A stretch of 47,501 bases of DNA from an uncultured Rhodospirillales bacterium (GTDB lineage: Bacteria > Pseudomonadota > Alphaproteobacteria > Acetobacterales > Acetobacteraceae): the NCBI GenBank assembly GCA_903924855.1, contig CAIYCW010000085.1:1-47501 (forward strand). Direction: 5' to 3'. The position numbers and the translations under genes are program-made. Of the stretch, positions 32,470-40,978 are shown piece after piece. Each line of letters begins with the position of its first letter. Position 1 is the stretch's first letter. The notes below the pieces were generated by a model. That model was not told the origin of the DNA. It did not search any database and was given only the letters and a program-made list of their open reading frames with translations.

Positions 32470-33912
32470 ATGATTTTTGCTTCTTTTCAATTTTTATTTT
32501 TGTTTATGCCAGCTTTCATTTTTTTCTATTTTCTGACGCCAGAAAGACACCGGAATATCAGTCTATTGGCTTTTTCATGGGTGTTTTATGCCTGGTGGCG
32601 TGTGGATTTTCTGGCCCTGCTGGTCGCCTCGACCGCATTCACCTTCGGTATCGGACGGTTGATGCACATGTCCGGGCACGCGACGTCACGCGAACGGCGG
32701 TGGATGCTGCTGGGCATGGCAGGCAATTTGGGCGCGTTGTGCTGTTTCAAATACGCGAATTTCCTGATCTGGAATGTCAACGCCGTCAGAGAAGCTATCG
32801 GAAATGGAGCGATCGGATGGGATCCGATCGTCCTGCCGATCGGATTGTCGTTCTACGTGATGCAATCCGTCTCATATCTGGCGGATATCCGGGCTGGCAC
32901 GGTCCAACCCTCGAAATCATTTTTGCAGTATGCGGCCTACAAGGCGATGTTTGCCCAGCTGATCTCGGGCCCTATCGTGCGCTACGCCGAAATTGCCCAG
33001 GAATTGGGGCATCGCTGTCTGTCGTTGCGACAGTTTGGTGAGGGTGCCGAGACCTTCATGACCGGATTTGGCATGAAGATCATCATTGCCGACACACTCT
33101 CGCCCATGGTGGCGGCGATCTATGATGGGCTGCCCGATCCAAGCTTTGGCGATAGCTGGCTTGGCGCGATCGGCTATACGTTGCAGCTTTATTTTGATTT
33201 TGCTGGCTACTCGCTGATGGCGATCGGGCTGGCCCGTATGACCGGCTTTCATTTTCCGCGGAATTTCAATCATCCCTATCTGGCCGGCTCGTGCCAGGAA
33301 TTCTGGCAACGCTGGCACATCACCCTGTCCCGCTTACTGCGCGACTATCTCTATTTCAACCTTGGCGGCAGTCGGACCGGACCGGGGCGGACCTATGTGA
33401 ACCTGATGATCGTCATGGCGATCGGCGGGCTTTGGCACGGCGCCAGCTGGAATTTTGTTGTTTGGGGTGTGTGGCATGGCAGCCTGCTCTGCCTGCATCG
33501 GCTGTGGTCGCGCATGTCCTGCTACCGGCCGATGCCATACTGGCTGGGCAATCTGTTGACGATGCTGGCGACGATCCTGGGGCGGGTGGTGTTCCGTGCC
33601 GTGGATTTCGCAACCGCTGTGCGGCTGTATGCCGCGATGTTCGGCCGGCACGGGTTTGGCGGGCTGAGCGAGGACGTGGCCTGGCAGATCTCCCCGGAGC
33701 AGCTGTGGTGCGTGCCGATCGCCATCGCCATCGTCTATCTGCCACTGATCCGCGGCGACCGCCATGCGGTGTGGTCACCGCCATCTGCCCGCACGGACGG
33801 CCCATGGCTGCGTTCCTTCGTGCAAACTGCCGGGCCGTTGTTGGGATATGCACTGTCGATCGTGCTGCTCTACAGCCGCGCTGCCGTGCCGTTCCTGTAT
33901 TTCCAGTTCTGA
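32470..33912 (+). CDS. MBOAT-family O-acyltransferase (AlgI-like)
   Basis: Inner-membrane acyltransferase of 480 residues that moves acetyl groups from the cytoplasm toward an exported polysaccharide. Many hydrophobic helices are present. The family landmarks are EFWQRWHITLSRLLRDYLYF, with GGSR soon after, and GGLWHGASWNFVVWGV, which holds the catalytic His. ATG 32470 is used. It lies in an AT-rich stretch, with GAGAGA about 12 nt upstream as a weak ribosome site. It begins a three-gene cassette with two AlgX/AlgJ-like genes (12-nt and 45-nt gaps). No polymerase or alginate genes are nearby, so the polymer that is acetylated is unknown. Confidence 0.93.
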   Translation: MIFASFQFLFLFMPAFIFFYFLTPERHRNISLLAFSWVFYAWWRVDFLALLVASTAFTFGIGRLMHMSGHATSRERRWMLLGMAGNLGALCCFKYANFLIWNVNAVREAIGNGAIGWDPIVLPIGLSFYVMQSVSYLADIRAGTVQPSKSFLQYAAYKAMFAQLISGPIVRYAEIAQELGHRCLSLRQFGEGAETFMTGFGMKIIIADTLSPMVAAIYDGLPDPSFGDSWLGAIGYTLQLYFDFAGYSLMAIGLARMTGFHFPRNFNHPYLAGSCQEFWQRWHITLSRLLRDYLYFNLGGSRTGPGRTYVNLMIVMAIGGLWHGASWNFVVWGVWHGSLLCLHRLWSRMSCYRPMPYWLGNLLTMLATILGRVVFRAVDFATAVRLYAAMFGRHGFGGLSEDVAWQISPEQLWCVPIAIAIVYLPLIRGDRHAVWSPPSARTDGPWLRSFVQTAGPLLGYALSIVLLYSRAAVPFLYFQF

Positions 33913-33924
33913 GAACGGCACGCC

Positions 33925-35097
33925 ATGACTTCTCCATCCGATGAACAATTCGGTGCAAGCACGCCTGCAGGCCGACGCGGATTGCGGCTGCAGGCGGTTG
34001 TGCTGCTGGCGTCGCTGGCGGTGGGTTTTGGGCTTGCCCTGTCCGGCATGCTGGCGCCGGCAAGCCGGCACAGCCTGATGCAGAACGCCACGACAGAAGC
34101 GATCATGACGGGGAAGATGGAGGCGGTGGTCAACGATATCCTGGCCAACCATCTCCCGGTCGGCCGCGCCTTGCGCGCGACTGCCGGCATGCTGCGCTGG
34201 AGGGTGTTCGGCTCTGGCGGCGCACAGGTCTGGGTGGGGCAGCGTGACTGGCTCTACATCATTGATGAGATGCGCACCTGGCCTGACACAGACGCAATCA
34301 TGGCACACCGGGCGGATATTCTGGCCCAGGTGGCGCAACGGCTGCGCGCGCGCCATGTCGACCTCGTCGTTGCCATCGTGCCGGACAAGGGGCGGGTGGT
34401 GGTGGCGCCGATGAACGGCCCGCGCAGTTCGCAGGCCGAGAGACGGCTTCCGGCCTGGCTCGCGCTGCTGGGACAACGCGGGGTCAGCGCCGTCAACCTG
34501 TATGACAGCTTCATCCGCACCGCACCGGTGGAGTCGCTGTTTTGGCGCACCGACACGCATTGGAGCCAGCCTGGCGCCCAACTCGCGGCACGGACGATTG
34601 CGGCGCGGGTCTCGACGGATATCGATCGCAGCCATCGTTTCGTGACCATCGAGGACGCCCAGGAGAGCGACGGACCGGGCGATCTGCTGCGTCTGATGTC
34701 GCTGGACGGCGTGCCGGACCGACTGCTGATCCGACTGCGCCCGGCCATTGACCGACAGCATCGCGCGCACACCGCAGAAATGTCCGGCCAGCCCACGGCA
34801 CCGGCCGCGGGAGGGCTGCTGGACGAGACGCCGGCGCCTGAGGTGGCTCTGATCGGCAGTTCCTATTCGCTGAACGCCAATTTCGGCGGCTATCTGGAGG
34901 AGGCGCTGGGGGCGCCGGTGCTCAACACCGCCAAGCTGGGTGGAGGCTTTGCCAAGGCAGCGGCTGCGTATTTCACCAGCGACGGCTTTCGGACGGCGCC
35001 GCCTCGCCTGGTGATCTGGGAGATGCCGGAACGCAAGCTCAATCAGCCGCTGACGGAGGAGGACGCCGTGCTGGCGGCCTGGGCTGCGCATGGCTGA
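33925..35097 (+). CDS. AlgX/AlgJ-like acetyltransferase, membrane-anchored
   Basis: 390-residue envelope protein with an N-terminal helix (RLQAVVLLASLAVGFGLALSG). The large domain has SGNH-hydrolase-like motifs of the AlgX/AlgJ class: WLYIIDEM, RTDTHWSQPGAQLAA (Asp-His) and ALIGSSYSLNANF (nucleophile Ser region). It would transfer acetyl groups, passed on from the MBOAT protein, to a polysaccharide in the periplasm. GAGAA precedes ATG 33925. It is 12 nt after the MBOAT gene. Confidence 0.85.
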   Translation: MTSPSDEQFGASTPAGRRGLRLQAVVLLASLAVGFGLALSGMLAPASRHSLMQNATTEAIMTGKMEAVVNDILANHLPVGRALRATAGMLRWRVFGSGGAQVWVGQRDWLYIIDEMRTWPDTDAIMAHRADILAQVAQRLRARHVDLVVAIVPDKGRVVVAPMNGPRSSQAERRLPAWLALLGQRGVSAVNLYDSFIRTAPVESLFWRTDTHWSQPGAQLAARTIAARVSTDIDRSHRFVTIEDAQESDGPGDLLRLMSLDGVPDRLLIRLRPAIDRQHRAHTAEMSGQPTAPAAGGLLDETPAPEVALIGSSYSLNANFGGYLEEALGAPVLNTAKLGGGFAKAAAAYFTSDGFRTAPPRLVIWEMPERKLNQPLTEEDAVLAAWAAHG

Positions 35098-35142
35098 GCG
35101 CCAAGCCCCGCACAGCGTTGCAATGCTTTCTGTTGGAGCAAG

Positions 35143-36174
35143 ATGCCCATGACACAGCGTAGTGGATCGTTGACACAAACGGGGCAGTTGCTGTCCCGCC
35201 GGAAGCTGCTGCAGGCGGCAGGTATGGCTTCGGCCCTGACTTCGTTGCACAGCGGGACTGCACAAGCCGACACGGAGGGCCTGGTGGTGCTGGGCCAGGA
35301 GGGCTGGCTTTACGCGGCCTGGGACACGGTGACACAGTTCAATCGGCCGCATTTCACCACCGGGGTTAAGGTGATTGGCGATGCCTGCGCCATCCTGAAG
35401 CGCGCCGGCATCGAGGTGGTGCTGGCGGTTTCACCGTCCAAATCACGGATCTATCGCGAATTTCTGCCACCTGAGCTGAAATGGGCACCGGAGGCTGATA
35501 AACGCTACGCGGCGGCGATGGCGTATTTCAGCAAGAGCGGCGTGCTGATGCCTGACCTGGCGAGCGCTTTTGAGGCGGCTCACCGGGCCGCCCCGAAGAC
35601 CGACCTGTTCTTTCGGACCGACACGCATTGGTCTCCGGCTGGGACCGAGGTTGCCGCCAACGAGGTGGGGCGCCAGATCCTTGCCTCGATCAATCTGCCG
35701 CCCAGCGAGCAACCGGGGAAGGTGTTTGGCGATTACGTCAAACGCATCCAGTCGAAGAACAACCTTGCGGACCAGCTGCCGCCGGCTGTGAAGGCGAAAT
35801 ATCCGAAGGAGATCTACACGATCCGACAGGAGAATATTGCAGATTCCGGCGCGAGTCTGTTGGCCGATGACGCGCCGGACACCGTGGTGATCGGCAACTC
35901 GTACGTCCAGCCGAAATACATGTTTTCAGACTATCTGTCGGCCGCACTGCACCGCCCCATCGGGTTGCATTGGCAGGTCCATGCCTTCGGGTCCTACGCC
36001 ATCCTGCTGGAATATCTGGCCTCAAAGGCGTTCAAGACCACGCGGCCGAAGCTGATCGTATGGAACTTCACCGAGACCGACATGGAGGCCCCACCGGACT
36101 TCAAGGATTTCTATGGCATCCATGCGATGCCGAATGACCGGTTTCTCAGTGAACTGGCCCGGGCCGTGGCGTGA
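35143..36174 (+). CDS. AlgX/AlgJ-like acetyltransferase with Tat-type signal
   Basis: 343 residues, a second paralogue of the preceding gene. Its N-terminus LSRRKLLQAAGMASALTSL looks like a twin-arginine signal, ending near AQADT, so it is likely exported folded. Motifs are GWLYAAWD, FRTDTHWSPAGTEVAA and VVIGNSYVQPKYM. It keeps the Asp-His and Ser motifs, so both paralogues look active. GGAG precedes ATG 35143. A strong hairpin terminator follows at 36200-36225. Confidence 0.85.
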   Translation: MPMTQRSGSLTQTGQLLSRRKLLQAAGMASALTSLHSGTAQADTEGLVVLGQEGWLYAAWDTVTQFNRPHFTTGVKVIGDACAILKRAGIEVVLAVSPSKSRIYREFLPPELKWAPEADKRYAAAMAYFSKSGVLMPDLASAFEAAHRAAPKTDLFFRTDTHWSPAGTEVAANEVGRQILASINLPPSEQPGKVFGDYVKRIQSKNNLADQLPPAVKAKYPKEIYTIRQENIADSGASLLADDAPDTVVIGNSYVQPKYMFSDYLSAALHRPIGLHWQVHAFGSYAILLEYLASKAFKTTRPKLIVWNFTETDMEAPPDFKDFYGIHAMPNDRFLSELARAVA

Positions 36175-36199
36175 CGGCACGCTTCCCACCAGAACCAAA

Positions 36200-36225
36200 A
36201 AAAGGCCGCCCAAGGGCGGCCTTTT
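36200..36225. terminator. bidirectional intrinsic terminator
   Basis: AAAAGGCCGCCC and GGGCGGCCTTTT form a perfect 12-bp stem around a 2-nt centre, with A-run and T-run at both ends. It sits between the convergent acetyltransferase and rpsI genes, so it can stop transcription from both sides. Confidence 0.92.
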
Positions 36226-36243
36226 CTGTGGTGCGTCTGGCGA

Positions 36244-36744
36244 TCAGCGCTTGGAGAACTGGAAGCTCCGGCGCGCCTTGGCCTTGCCGTATTTCTTGCG
36301 CTCGACCACGCGGCTGTCGCGGGTGAGGAAGCCTGCGAGCTTGAGCACGCCGCGCAGCTCCGGCTCGTAATGGGTCAGCGCGCGGCTGATGCCGTGACGG
36401 ACCGCACCGGCCTGACCGGAGAGACCGCCACCGGCGACGGTGCAGAACACGTCGAACTGGTTGTAGCGATCGGCCAGCAGGAAGGGCTGGGTGATCAGCA
36501 TGCGCAGCACGGGGCGTGCGAAATACTGGGTGACGCGCTTGCCGTTGACGACGATCTCGCCCTTGCCCGGCTTGATCCAGACGCGGGCGGTGGCGTTCTT
36601 GCGGCGGCCGGTGGCGTAGGAGCGGCCGAGATGGTCGCGCTTGGGCTCACGCACCGGGGCGGCCTCGGCGATGGTGCCGGTGCTGACGGCGAGCGCCTTG
36701 AGATCGGCCAGCGAGCGAACGCCTGCCTGTGTGGTGTCGGACAT
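36244..36744 (-). CDS. rpsI: 30S ribosomal protein S9
   Basis: Small-subunit ribosomal protein whose C-terminal tail reaches the tRNA sites. It has 166 residues, longer than the usual ~130 because of an N-terminal extension of about 40 residues ([18 protein letters not shown]) before the core [15 protein letters not shown]. The ending [17 protein letters not shown] is the classical S9 tail. ATG 36744 is 4 nt after the rplM stop, the standard rplM-rpsI order. The terminator at 36200-36225 ends the operon. Confidence 0.97.
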   Translation of the reverse strand: MSDTTQAGVRSLADLKALAVSTGTIAEAAPVREPKRDHLGRSYATGRRKNATARVWIKPGKGEIVVNGKRVTQYFARPVLRMLITQPFLLADRYNQFDVFCTVAGGGLSGQAGAVRHGISRALTHYEPELRGVLKLAGFLTRDSRVVERKKYGKAKARRSFQFSKR

Positions 36745-36748
36745 GCTC

Positions 36749-37228
36749 TCAGACCCTCTTGTTCTTGGCGTTCAGGGCACCGACGTCGAGCGCGGTGGGC
36801 TGCTGACCGTCATGCGGGTGCGTGGCACCGGCATAGATGTAAAGATGCTTCATCTGTTTGCGCTGCAGCGGGCCGCGCGTGATCATGCGCTCGACGGCCT
36901 TTTCCAGCACACGCTCCGGATGGGCGGATTCAAGCCGCTCGCGGATGGTGCGGCCCTTGATGCCGCCAGCGTAGCCGGTGTGGTAGTAGAACACCGAATT
37001 GTCGAGCTTGTTGCCGGTCAGGCGGACCTTGTCCGCGTTGATAACGACGATGTTATCACCGCAATCAACGTGCGGCGTGTAGACCGCCTTATGCTTGCCG
37101 CGCAGGCGGTTGGCGATGATCGCAGCCAGGCGGCCCAGAACCAGGCCCTCGGCGTCGATCAGCACCCAATCTTTCTTCACCTCGGCCGGCTTCAGCGCCG
37201 CGGTGATCCTCGTCATGGTGGCCGTCAT
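36749..37228 (-). CDS. rplM: 50S ribosomal protein L13
   Basis: Large-subunit assembly protein of 159 residues. Core motifs: [80 protein letters not shown] 37228 ([13 protein letters not shown]) has GAAGGA 9 nt upstream. ATG 37216 is a possible later start. The reading frame runs far upstream to 38263, but that part is antisense to the epimerase-like gene. First gene of the rplM-rpsI operon. Confidence 0.97.
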   Translation of the reverse strand: MTATMTRITAALKPAEVKKDWVLIDAEGLVLGRLAAIIANRLRGKHKAVYTPHVDCGDNIVVINADKVRLTGNKLDNSVFYYHTGYAGGIKGRTIRERLESAHPERVLEKAVERMITRGPLQRKQMKHLYIYAGATHPHDGQQPTALDVGALNAKNKRV

Positions 37229-37315
37229 TGTGAATGTCCTTCTCACTGGTCGTGCGACCAGTCCAACAGGCCGCGGGGTATGGGGCCTTGGCGGGCTTCG
37301 GTCAAGCGTATTTCG

Positions 37316-37335
37316 TGTGGTATCTTCATACCACA
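37316..37335. promoter_or_regulatory. 8-bp inverted repeat in rplM/epimerase divergent gap
   Basis: TGTGGTAT (37316-37323) and ATACCACA (37328-37335) are perfect arms around CTTC. They lie 28 nt before the epimerase-like ATG, inside a 135-bp divergent promoter region. It is a candidate operator. Confidence 0.5.
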
Positions 37336-37363
37336 TCGGCCGAGAGAGGCGAGGGGTGGGCGA

Positions 37364-38272
37364 ATGATCACCCTGCCGCGCAACACGCGCGATCCGGTGC
37401 ATGTGCTGGGGGCCAACGGGCGGATCGGTCAGGCGGTGTGCCGCGGGCTGATGGCGGTGGGGGTGAAGGTGATCCCGGTGGTGCGCCACGAGGAGCGCTA
37501 CAAGGCGACCGGCCTGCCGATGAAGCCGCGCATGGCGGAGATGCTGGATCATTACAGCCTGTCGCTTGCGCTGCGCGACGCGGTGCGGGTGATCGCCTGC
37601 ACACCGCCCCGGCTGACCCTGCCGATCATCGCCGCCACACAATCGGACGTGCTGCTGGTGCTGCTGGGCAATGCCAGACGCTATCTGCACCACGCCGACC
37701 AGGAAGGGCTGGGGGCGATGGAAGGCGAGCGCGCGCTGCTCGGCTCCGGCCGGCCCGGGGTGATGCTGCACCCGACCCTGATCTACGGCATGCCGCCGCC
37801 CGACCCTGTGCGCCAGATGCTGCGGCTGCTGCGCAGCCTGCCGGTGCTGCCGCTGCCGGGCGGCGGGGCCGCGCCGATCCAGCCGATCGCGCTGCTGGAC
37901 GTGGTGCGCTGCCTGATCTCTGCGGTCGATCGCAACTGGCCGACACCGGCGGCGTTCCCGATCGCCGGCGCACGGCCAATGCCGCTGGTGGAGTTCATCC
38001 GCGTGGTGGCGGAGGCCGGCGGGGTGAAGATGCGGCCCGTGCTGCCGATTCCGGTGTGGATGATGCCGGCCCTGTCGCCGTTCACCGTGGCCCTGCCCTT
38101 CCTGCCCCAACTCAGCCATGACGATCTGCGCAACTTCGCAGGCGACCGCTCGGTGGACACCAGACGGATGTTCACGCAACTGGGCATCAACCCCGTCAAA
38201 CTGTCCGATGGGCTGGATGCGATGCTCAACGTCGCCACCGCCGCGGGCGAGCCGTCGCTGCAACGCGGGTGA
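37364..38272 (+). CDS. NAD(P)-dependent epimerase/dehydratase-like protein
   Basis: 302 residues with an extended short-chain dehydrogenase layout. The N-terminal nucleotide-binding turn is [16 protein letters not shown]. The central part has [10 protein letters not shown], and the late part [18 protein letters not shown] resembles the YbjT/NDUFA9-type atypical SDRs. The usual YxxxK catalytic pair is not obvious, so enzymatic function is uncertain. ATG 37364 is preceded by GAGGGGTGGGCGA. It is divergent from rplM and ends at the long inverted repeat. Confidence 0.78.
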   Translation: MITLPRNTRDPVHVLGANGRIGQAVCRGLMAVGVKVIPVVRHEERYKATGLPMKPRMAEMLDHYSLSLALRDAVRVIACTPPRLTLPIIAATQSDVLLVLLGNARRYLHHADQEGLGAMEGERALLGSGRPGVMLHPTLIYGMPPPDPVRQMLRLLRSLPVLPLPGGGAAPIQPIALLDVVRCLISAVDRNWPTPAAFPIAGARPMPLVEFIRVVAEAGGVKMRPVLPIPVWMMPALSPFTVALPFLPQLSHDDLRNFAGDRSVDTRRMFTQLGINPVKLSDGLDAMLNVATAAGEPSLQRG

Positions 38273-38276
38273 GTGG

Positions 38277-38493
38277 GAGGGGGGAGAGCGCGGGGCTCCG
38301 CCCCGGACCCCGCCAGGGGCCGAGCCCCTGGACCTCGATGTTTTAAAGCCATTGCCGGTAAGGGGGCCAACACGGCGCGTGATCGGATGCGCGTGCAGGC
38401 CCCCTTACCAGCAATGGCTCAACGAATGGGTTCCAAGGGCTCTGCCCTTGGCGGGGCTCGGGGCGGAGCCCCGCACTCTCCCGCTCCCTCTCA
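38277..38493. repeat. long imperfect intergenic palindrome
   Basis: Two inverted copies of a ~60-bp GC-rich motif (38277-38334 and 38430-38493) flank an inner stem whose arms (38347-38368 and 38398-38419) match with one mismatch. Each arm has smaller hairpins such as CGGGGCTCCGCCCCG and CCAGGGGCCGAGCCCCTGG. It fills the gap between the convergent epimerase-like and livF genes. Confidence 0.85.
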
Positions 38494-38502
38494 AGCCCGC
38501 GT

Positions 38503-39201
38503 CTACAGCCCCAGATACGCGCGGCGGACGGCGGCGTTGCCGGCGATATCGGCGGCGGGGCCGGACATGACGATGCGGCCGGTTTGCAGGACGTAGGCGC
38601 GATCGGCGATTTCCAGGGCTTCGACCAGTCGTTGTTCGACGAGCAGGACGGTGAGGCCGAGGTCGCGGATGCGTTGGATGGCGCAGAAGATGTCGTCCAC
38701 CAGCTTGGGCATGATGCCTTGGCTTGGTTCATCCAGCATCAGCAGGCGGGGTTGGGACATCAGCGCGCGGCCGATGGCGAGCATCTGTTGTTCGCCGCCG
38801 GAGAGGGTTTCGGCGCGTTGGGTGAGGCGTTCCTGCAGGCGGGGGAACAGGGTGAAGACAAGGTCGAGCGGTTTGAAGCGGTCGGGGCCGGTGATGGCGT
38901 AGGCGCCGAGGCGCAGATTGTCGTCCACCGAGAGGCGGGGGAACAGGCGCCGGCCTTCCGGCACCAGGCCCACCCCTGCCCTGCTGACCAGATGTGGTTT
39001 GAGGCGGCGCAGATCCTGGCCGTCGAAGGTGATGCTGCCTTCGGTGGTGACCAGGCCCGCGATGGATTTGAGCAGCGTGGTCTTGCCCGCGCCGTTGGCG
39101 CCGACGACGGCCACGATCTCGCCCTTGGCGACGTCCAGTGAGACGCCTTGCAGGGCCTTGAGGCCGCGATAGGAGGCGCTGAGCTGGTCAATGTGCAGCA
39201 T
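38503..39201 (-). CDS. livF: branched-chain amino acid ABC transporter, ATP-binding protein LivF
   Basis: ATPase of the high-affinity branched-chain (or related) amino acid importer. It has 232 residues. Walker A is GANGAGKTTL, the signature is LSGGEQQMLAIGRALMSQ, Walker B is LLMLDEPSQGIMP, and the switch region has LLVEQRL. ATG 39201 lies 14 nt inside the livG 3' end. Last gene of a livK-H-M-G-F operon. It is followed by the long palindrome. Confidence 0.93.
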   Translation of the reverse strand: MLHIDQLSASYRGLKALQGVSLDVAKGEIVAVVGANGAGKTTLLKSIAGLVTTEGSITFDGQDLRRLKPHLVSRAGVGLVPEGRRLFPRLSVDDNLRLGAYAITGPDRFKPLDLVFTLFPRLQERLTQRAETLSGGEQQMLAIGRALMSQPRLLMLDEPSQGIMPKLVDDIFCAIQRIRDLGLTVLLVEQRLVEALEIADRAYVLQTGRIVMSGPAADIAGNAAVRRAYLGL

Positions 39202-39913
39202 AGCGGTCTCCGAGATAGGCGCGGATCACCTCGGGGTGGGCCACGATTTCCGCTGGTGTGCCGATGGTGAGCACCTGGCCGAGATTGAGCACCACGGCGC
39301 GGCTGACCAGGGGGAGCACCACCTCCATCACGTGTTCGACCATGACGATGGTGACCCCGCTGGCCTGGACGTCTCGCACCAGTTGCACGCCGCCCTGGGC
39401 TTCGGTGGGGGTGAGGCCGGTGAGCATTTCGTCGAGCAGGAGCAGGCGTGGTTTGGTGGCCAGGGCGCGGGCGACCTCAAGGCGGCGTTTTTCGGCGGGG
39501 CTGAGCAGATGGGCGAGCGAGTCGGCCTTGGCGGTGAGGCCGCAGAACTCGATCACCTCGTCGGCGGCTTGCATGGCGGCACGGGTGCCGCGGGTGCGGG
39601 CGAAGGCTGCGACCATGACGTTCTCGCGCACCGACATGCTGTCGAAGCTGCGCACCACCTGAAAGGTGCGGGCGATGCCGGCTTCGGCGCAGGCGACGGG
39701 GCCGCGGCCGGAGATGCGTTGGCCGGCGAGGCGGATCTCGCCCTGATCGGGGGTGACCTCGCCTGCGATGGCGTTGAAGAGCGAGGTTTTGCCGGCGCCG
39801 TTGGGGCCGAGCAGGCCCAGGATTTCGCCTTCCGCCACGTCGAAGGAGATGTCGACATTGGCGGCAACGCCGCCGAAGCTTTTGGAGACGTTGCGGATGT
39901 CGAGCAGGGGCAT
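39188..39913 (-). CDS. livG: branched-chain amino acid ABC transporter, ATP-binding protein LivG
   Basis: Second ATPase of the LIV importer. It has 241 residues. Walker A is GPNGAGKTSLFNAI, an EAGIARTFQVVR Q-loop segment follows, the signature region is LLSPAEKRRLEVARALA with no classic LSGG, and Walker B is LLLLDEMLTGL. The P of LSP replaces the common GG, which is unusual but family-compatible. The stop overlaps the livF start by 14 nt, and the start shares one base with the livM stop (TGATG). Confidence 0.92.
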   Translation of the reverse strand: MPLLDIRNVSKSFGGVAANVDISFDVAEGEILGLLGPNGAGKTSLFNAIAGEVTPDQGEIRLAGQRISGRGPVACAEAGIARTFQVVRSFDSMSVRENVMVAAFARTRGTRAAMQAADEVIEFCGLTAKADSLAHLLSPAEKRRLEVARALATKPRLLLLDEMLTGLTPTEAQGGVQLVRDVQASGVTIVMVEHVMEVVLPLVSRAVVLNLGQVLTIGTPAEIVAHPEVIRAYLGDRYAAH

Positions 39914-40890
39914 CAGCGTGCGGCCTCGGTCTTGGCGCGGGGGAAGAGGCTGACCAGGCCCTGCGGGCGCAGAAGGGCCACCACCATGATGAGGGCGCCG
40001 TAGAGCATGAGGTCAACGCCGCTGCCGGAGCCGCCGAGGAAGGTGGAGGAGAGTTCGCGCAGCGGGATCAGCACGGCGGCCCCCAGCAGCGGGCCCCACA
40101 GGGTTCCGACGCCGCCGAGCACGGCGGGCAGTGCGATGAGGATGGAGAGCGGGCCGGAGAGGATCGAATCCGGGTCGATATAGCCGACATATTGGGCGAA
40201 GATGGCGCCCCCCATGCCGGTGAGGCCGCCTGAGATGAAGGCTGCGGCCATTTTGGAGGGGAAGATGCGCACGCCGAGGCTGCGGGCGGCGATGGCGTCG
40301 TCCTTCACGGCGCGGAAGGTATAGCCGAGCCTGCTGCCCTCGATCCACCAGGCGATGAGCCAGGTGAGGGTGGCGAAGGCCAGGGTCAGGTAGAAATAGG
40401 GCAGTTTGGCGGTGCGGAACTGCAGGCCGAGCCAGCTTTCGCCGCGGAAGGGAATGTAGACGCCGGAGGCGGCGCCCACCCAGTCCCAGTTGAGGAAGAG
40501 CAGGTAGCCGATCTCCTGCACGACGACGGTGGCGATGGCGTAGTAATGGCCGGAGAGGCGAAAGCAGGGCCAGCCGACGAGCAGGGCGAGCAGGCCTGCC
40601 GTGCCGAAGGCCGCGCACATGCCAAGCCAGGGCGAGATATGCGGGCCCACGAAGAGCAGTGTGGAGACATAGGCGCCGATGCCGAAATAGAGCGAATGGC
40701 CGAGCGAGATCTGTCCGCACAGCCCGCCCAGTATGTTCCAGGACTGGGCGAGGCCCGCGAAGAGCAGCGTGATGATGAACAGGTTGCGGGTGTAGACGTC
40801 GTGGATCGGCAGCGGCAGGGCGATGAGGAAGGCCAGCAGCAAGGCTGCCGTGATGGCTTCGCGCCGGCGGCGTTGGGTGATGGCGTTCAT
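39913..40890 (-). CDS. livM: branched-chain amino acid ABC transporter permease LivM
   Basis: Inner-membrane permease of 325 residues with about eight hydrophobic helices. LivM motifs are GGLCGQISLGHSLYFGIGAY and AIAARSLGVRIFPSKMAAAF (EAA-like loop). ATG 40890 (MNAITQRRRREAI) is favoured, and an upstream GTG at 40908 is also in frame. It shares its last base with livG. An 88-nt gap with a strong hairpin separates it from livH, so the transcript may be processed there. Confidence 0.92.
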   Translation of the reverse strand: MNAITQRRRREAITAALLLAFLIALPLPIHDVYTRNLFIITLLFAGLAQSWNILGGLCGQISLGHSLYFGIGAYVSTLLFVGPHISPWLGMCAAFGTAGLLALLVGWPCFRLSGHYYAIATVVVQEIGYLLFLNWDWVGAASGVYIPFRGESWLGLQFRTAKLPYFYLTLAFATLTWLIAWWIEGSRLGYTFRAVKDDAIAARSLGVRIFPSKMAAAFISGGLTGMGGAIFAQYVGYIDPDSILSGPLSILIALPAVLGGVGTLWGPLLGAAVLIPLRELSSTFLGGSGSGVDLMLYGALIMVVALLRPQGLVSLFPRAKTEAAR

Positions 40891-40935
40891 GGGGATTGGG
40901 TCCGCCACGCGGTTGGGGTGTGGGCCTGGCGGGGC

Positions 40936-40960
40936 GGCGGAGGCGCTGCGCGCTTCCGCC
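40936..40960. terminator. intercistronic hairpin, livH-livM
   Basis: GGCGGAGGCGC and GCGCTTCCGCC pair over 11 bp with a G-T wobble and a TGC loop. It has no U-run. It lies 18 nt after the livH stop on the coding strand and may tune the ratio of livH to the downstream genes or protect the mRNA end. Confidence 0.5.
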
Positions 40961-40978
40961 CTACGGAATGGGGCATGC

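Noticed and set aside
38277..38493. Insertion sequence
   Set aside because: No transposase frame and only 217 bp, so it is described as a palindromic repeat instead.
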